A DNA stretch of 38,252 bases from Draconibacterium orientale (GTDB taxonomy: Bacteria > Bacteroidota > Bacteroidia > Bacteroidales > UBA1556). Below the pieces are notes generated by a model. The model searched no databases. It was not told the origin of the DNA and saw only the letters and a program-made list of their open reading frames with translations. Below are positions 36,901 to 38,252 of this stretch, one piece after another. Where the stretch lies: NCBI GenBank assembly GCA_020718275.1, contig DYSI01000014.1:1-38252 (forward strand), read 5' to 3'. The number at the start of each line of letters is the position of its first letter. Position 1 is the first letter of the stretch. The translations under genes were made by a program, and so were the position numbers.

Positions 36901-37665
36901 TAGTTTCTGGAACCAGAGAAAACCAAATATGAAAGTCCACAGCAAAACGATACGCAAAATCGAAGGCAAGGAAATGGCGTTCAATAGACTACGGGCAAAC
37001 ACCAAGCTAAGGATGAACGCCAATAAATACAAGAAAAACACCATCGTATTTTGCTGGGTATTGTCAAGCGGATAGGCTTGCCATTTCACGCCAATCATGG
37101 CCTCTCCTCTGGTATCCAAAAGAAGTGGAAAAGCCTTTAGATTAGTCGAAAAACTTACCGGGCGATCAATGCTGAAAAGTGGGTTTAGTTTGTTTTGGAT
37201 ATATTCATTTTCGATTTTGTAATTGGCTAAAATTGGGCAACTCAAGCGCAGCCGATGATGAGCGAGTTTAAAGTCGCGCACCAGTAAAAAAGCATGTGAA
37301 GCGTTAATAATTCGCGGCTTTTGATAGTCAAATGCTGCCTCCACCTGATATTCATTATTGGTCCAGGCAATGAGCGAATCTTGCTGGTATACAAAGACCG
37401 AAATTGGATTCTCGGCCATAAGATCCAGATAACTTTGGTTGAAAAAAGAAAAATTCTCTGGCAATGTTTCGAGCTGATCGGCAATATTTTGCATCTGGAC
37501 TTGCAACTGATCAACTCCTTTTTGGAGTTTCTGTTGGTCAATCCGATTGCCAAAAGAACCGGAATAAAAGCTTGCAATTAGTAGCGTTGCAGCATAGCAT
37601 AGCAGCGCAAGAAGGAGGGTTATCCATTTCAGTTTTTGCCAAATCCATGCGGTGACTTTGCTCAT
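33994..37665 (-). CDS. Very large NtrY-like membrane sensor histidine kinase
   Basis: The 1223-residue protein starts with a membrane helix (about 13-34) and a first extracytoplasmic domain (to about 205). A block of roughly eight to ten helices follows (about 208-470), then a second extracytoplasmic domain (about 475-720), further helices, a third sensor domain of Cache-like type (about 790-930), a helix and a HAMP-like linker. The kinase core has the H-box AHEIKNP with His1015, the N-box NNLIKNS (about 1124-1130), DNGKG (about 1159-1163) and GAGLGL (about 1183-1188). The HEIKNPLTPMKLS form is typical of NtrY kinases. No response regulator gene is next to it, so the partner is elsewhere or lies outside the window. 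Ligand unknown; the multi-helix block could itself be a transport-like sensor. Confidence 0.92.
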   Translation of the reverse strand: MSKVTAWIWQKLKWITLLLALLCYAATLLIASFYSGSFGNRIDQQKLQKGVDQLQVQMQNIADQLETLPENFSFFNQSYLDLMAENPISVFVYQQDSLIAWTNNEYQVEAAFDYQKPRIINASHAFLLVRDFKLAHHRLRLSCPILANYKIENEYIQNKLNPLFSIDRPVSFSTNLKAFPLLLDTRGEAMIGVKWQAYPLDNTQQNTMVFFLYLLAFILSLVFARSLLNAISLPSILRIVLLWTFIFGFLWFQKLVFTPSILLNGPIFSPTTFASSLLFSSLGEFILASFAGLFALISLHDYLKDFASLRWKNRYWQAVVYGGFLISIFFVLLLLKGMVADLVFHSTISYNLLLISDFNYLTLIGLISLSVWIFGFYQLFVRLDYLLYADTFTPKMKYTILAIVLLVVGLLTFFILSDHYYTFLFFGLFLLSNQWIKQGKILHRFSVNILYLLAISLLLSYWLTTFNLDNEHNKRIGLVKNIATDQDPQAEYFYTDIATKIYSDTSLLKMFYQSEVNFDSIGLYIEEHYFRKYSHFDQYDLQTTICSQDMKLMIQPQNTEIICDSFFYYNLIRFGSLTSNKNLYRLNYGTGQINYLGLLRFLQTITDKPLVYTVYIEINSKLKRKGFTRLLSAKGNDPFEKIANYSLALYEENERIESYGSYRFPEHYHWQKMDKSDFRFMEQGGYDHLIYRASKNQLYVLSLQMPSFFNKLSSFSYLFVLYGLIFFIFLNLISLNPHNPLWQRSFAGRMQVVMTSIILSSFVAITLITLFYFRKLNDNKNNSHLEALAKSLQTEFEHKFEKEDGLRKLDVGVINKLIGRFSSVFDTDINIYNPQGRLIASTRNEVFDYPLISRLMNPQAFLSLKEEHQGLFITKENIGTLVYSSAYIPFHNEDGRVVAFINLPHFAHEELLKSESSSWMATLMNVYTLIFVLAILTILLVSNYLSRSLNVLKKHLHEVGLGKTNQKIKWKGIDEINTLVEEYNKMLDELALSSEKLAKSERESAWREMAKQVAHEIKNPLTPMKLSVQYMLHSFNQNADFSKERMQSLANTLIEQIDTLSDIATAFSDFAEMPKSTVELQDLNAIVQSSVALFQEEKDLHISLILAENAQVLIDKNQWLRVFNNLIKNSLQAKAETRDLELKIELQNRDNHLFIRFTDNGKGISDDLKPMIFVPKFTTKTKGAGLGLAMVKNIVTNANGTIHFESTMDIGTSFIIELPLPKL

Positions 37666-37770
37666 TGTAAAAGGCCTTTATTTCGCGACAGCTAATGTTA
37701 AATTATAAGCCGTAAAAGTAAGGAATTTGCTTTAGGCTAGCCCACGGTCGACTATTGCTTTTTTATTTGT

Positions 37771-37924
37771 TTTTGTAAACCCTCATCGCCCCGTCACAGC
37801 ATGGCCGAATGCGGCATTATTGAGGCTGCTAATAGATCCGACAAACAAGCCGATGCTGGCTTGCAAAAGCGTTGTAATAAACAATTCAGTAGGCTCATTT
37901 TATCACTTATGAGGGTTTCTAAAA
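37771..37924. repeat. 154-base MITE-like element with 16-base inverted ends
   Basis: TTTTGTAAACCCTCAT (37771-37786) and the reverse complement of ATGAGGGTTTCTAAAA (37909-37924) agree at 14 of 16 positions, the inner 10 perfectly. The interior is GC-richer than its surroundings and contains the hairpins GCCG/CGGC (37804-37815) and CAAGCC/GGCTTG (37846-37863). No clear target duplication is visible. A small structured RNA is the alternative. Confidence 0.45.
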
Positions 37925-37958
37925 ATTAGATTTTTTGAGGCCGACAAGATTAGTTCGA

Positions 37959-38066
37959 CCCTTCGGTAAACTCAGGGCTGGCTAAGCTCACCACAAGTTT
38001 AAAACCGCAGTTTACTGGTGTAAATGCGATGCACTGAGCAAGTCTACCCTGAGCGAAGTCGAAGGG
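37959..38066. repeat. Inverted repeat of the CCCTGAGCGAAGTCGAAGGG type
   Basis: The right arm CCCTGAGCGAAGTCGAAGGG (38047-38066) is an inverted, partly degenerate copy of the left arm (37959-37977), which keeps CCCTTCG and CTCAGGG at its ends. GCTCA/TGAGC occurs again further inside. Sequences of this form are, as I recall, common dispersed intergenic repeats in Bacteroidota and other bacteria. Confidence 0.55.
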
Positions 38067-38169
38067 AAGTGAGGATTTTAAAATTGAAGTCCAACGAAGA
38101 AAAAGCAATTTTTAGAACGCCCGTTATACAATTGAGGAGTTTTATTACAGATGCACCCGTGAAAATTGG

Positions 38170-38177
38170 TACATTTG
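38170..38177 (+). promoter_or_regulatory. -7 promoter box upstream of the HsdM-like gene
   Basis: TACATTTG matches TAnnTTTG exactly and ends 33 bases before the ATG at 38211. No clear -33 TTG is at the usual distance. Confidence 0.5.
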
Positions 38178-38210
38178 CGGTTTAATGAACGAAAAATACA
38201 GGATTAAATA

Positions 38211-38252
38211 ATGTTTGAACAAACTTTTAAGAATATTGACGACATACTGCAC
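38211..38252 (+). CDS. hsdM: Start of a type I restriction-modification methyltransferase subunit (partial)
   Basis: Only 14 codons are in the window. They read MFEQTFKNIDDILH, which closely matches the opening of type I HsdM N6-adenine methyltransferase subunits (MFEQ.FKNIDD.L) as I know them. The ATG is preceded by a -7 box. A second ATG at 38185 gives only an eight-codon frame and is not used. If right, a type I system (HsdM, HsdS, HsdR) continues beyond the right edge. The call rests on a short stretch and is correspondingly uncertain. Confidence 0.65.
   Translation, partial: MFEQTFKNIDDILH

Larger units (their letters stand above)
37666..38210. other. Intergenic region with structured repeats
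   Basis: These 545 bases between the divergent kinase and HsdM-like genes contain two inverted-repeat elements (listed separately) and the promoter box of the HsdM-like gene. No protein gene or tRNA was recognised. Confidence 0.5.

Overview
The window is a chromosomal segment of a member of the Bacteroidota. The evidence is a type IX secretion C-terminal sorting domain on a giant surface protein, a SusC/TonB-type receptor with a carboxypeptidase-like leader domain, a GldM-like protein, many TAnnTTTG-type -7 boxes, little sign of Shine-Dalgarno sequences, and signal peptides that are nearly all followed by Gln. Genus cannot be told from the sequence alone. No rRNA, tRNA, CRISPR array or transposase gene was seen.

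Layout. 82-3926 (minus): a small membrane protein, a MacB-like permease translationally coupled to a MerR regulator, and asnS. 4317-8658 (plus): a cyclophilin lipoprotein, then the tight run pheS-cysS-glutaminyl cyclase. 9210-13404 (plus): a beta-helix lipoprotein and a TonB-dependent receptor, separated by a hairpin and closed by a strong terminator that faces the terminator of a convergent small secreted protein. 13559-17680: a short orphan propeller protein, a GT4 glycosyltransferase, a free-standing secreted GldM C-terminal-like protein and an unknown lipoprotein.

18007-21433 (minus) is an AT-rich restriction-modification unit and the most unusual part of the window. A C5-cytosine methyltransferase carries at its N-terminus what looks like the arm-type DNA-binding domain of a Bacteroidota tyrosine recombinase. 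It is coupled by TAATG to an MvaI/BcnI-like endonuclease. Three GTCCGTR repeats lie directly upstream and bracket a TAATTTTG promoter box. My reading (inference) is an R-M system whose methyltransferase represses its own promoter with a captured integrase arm domain.

21613-26918 (minus): a secreted serine esterase with a LysM tail, a methylmalonyl-CoA decarboxylase-like crotonase, and the operon pta - 3-hydroxyacyl-CoA dehydrogenase - ackA, which ends in a clear terminator. This suggests acetyl/acyl-phosphate energy metabolism linked to hydroxyacyl-CoA chemistry. 27620-33442 (plus) is a 1940-residue beta-helix surface protein exported by type IX secretion. 33520-37665 (minus) is a very large NtrY-like sensor kinase with a GNAT acetyltransferase directly behind it.

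The right edge (37666-38252) holds two inverted-repeat elements and then the first 14 codons of what looks like a type I methyltransferase subunit (HsdM), so a second R-M locus begins where the window ends.
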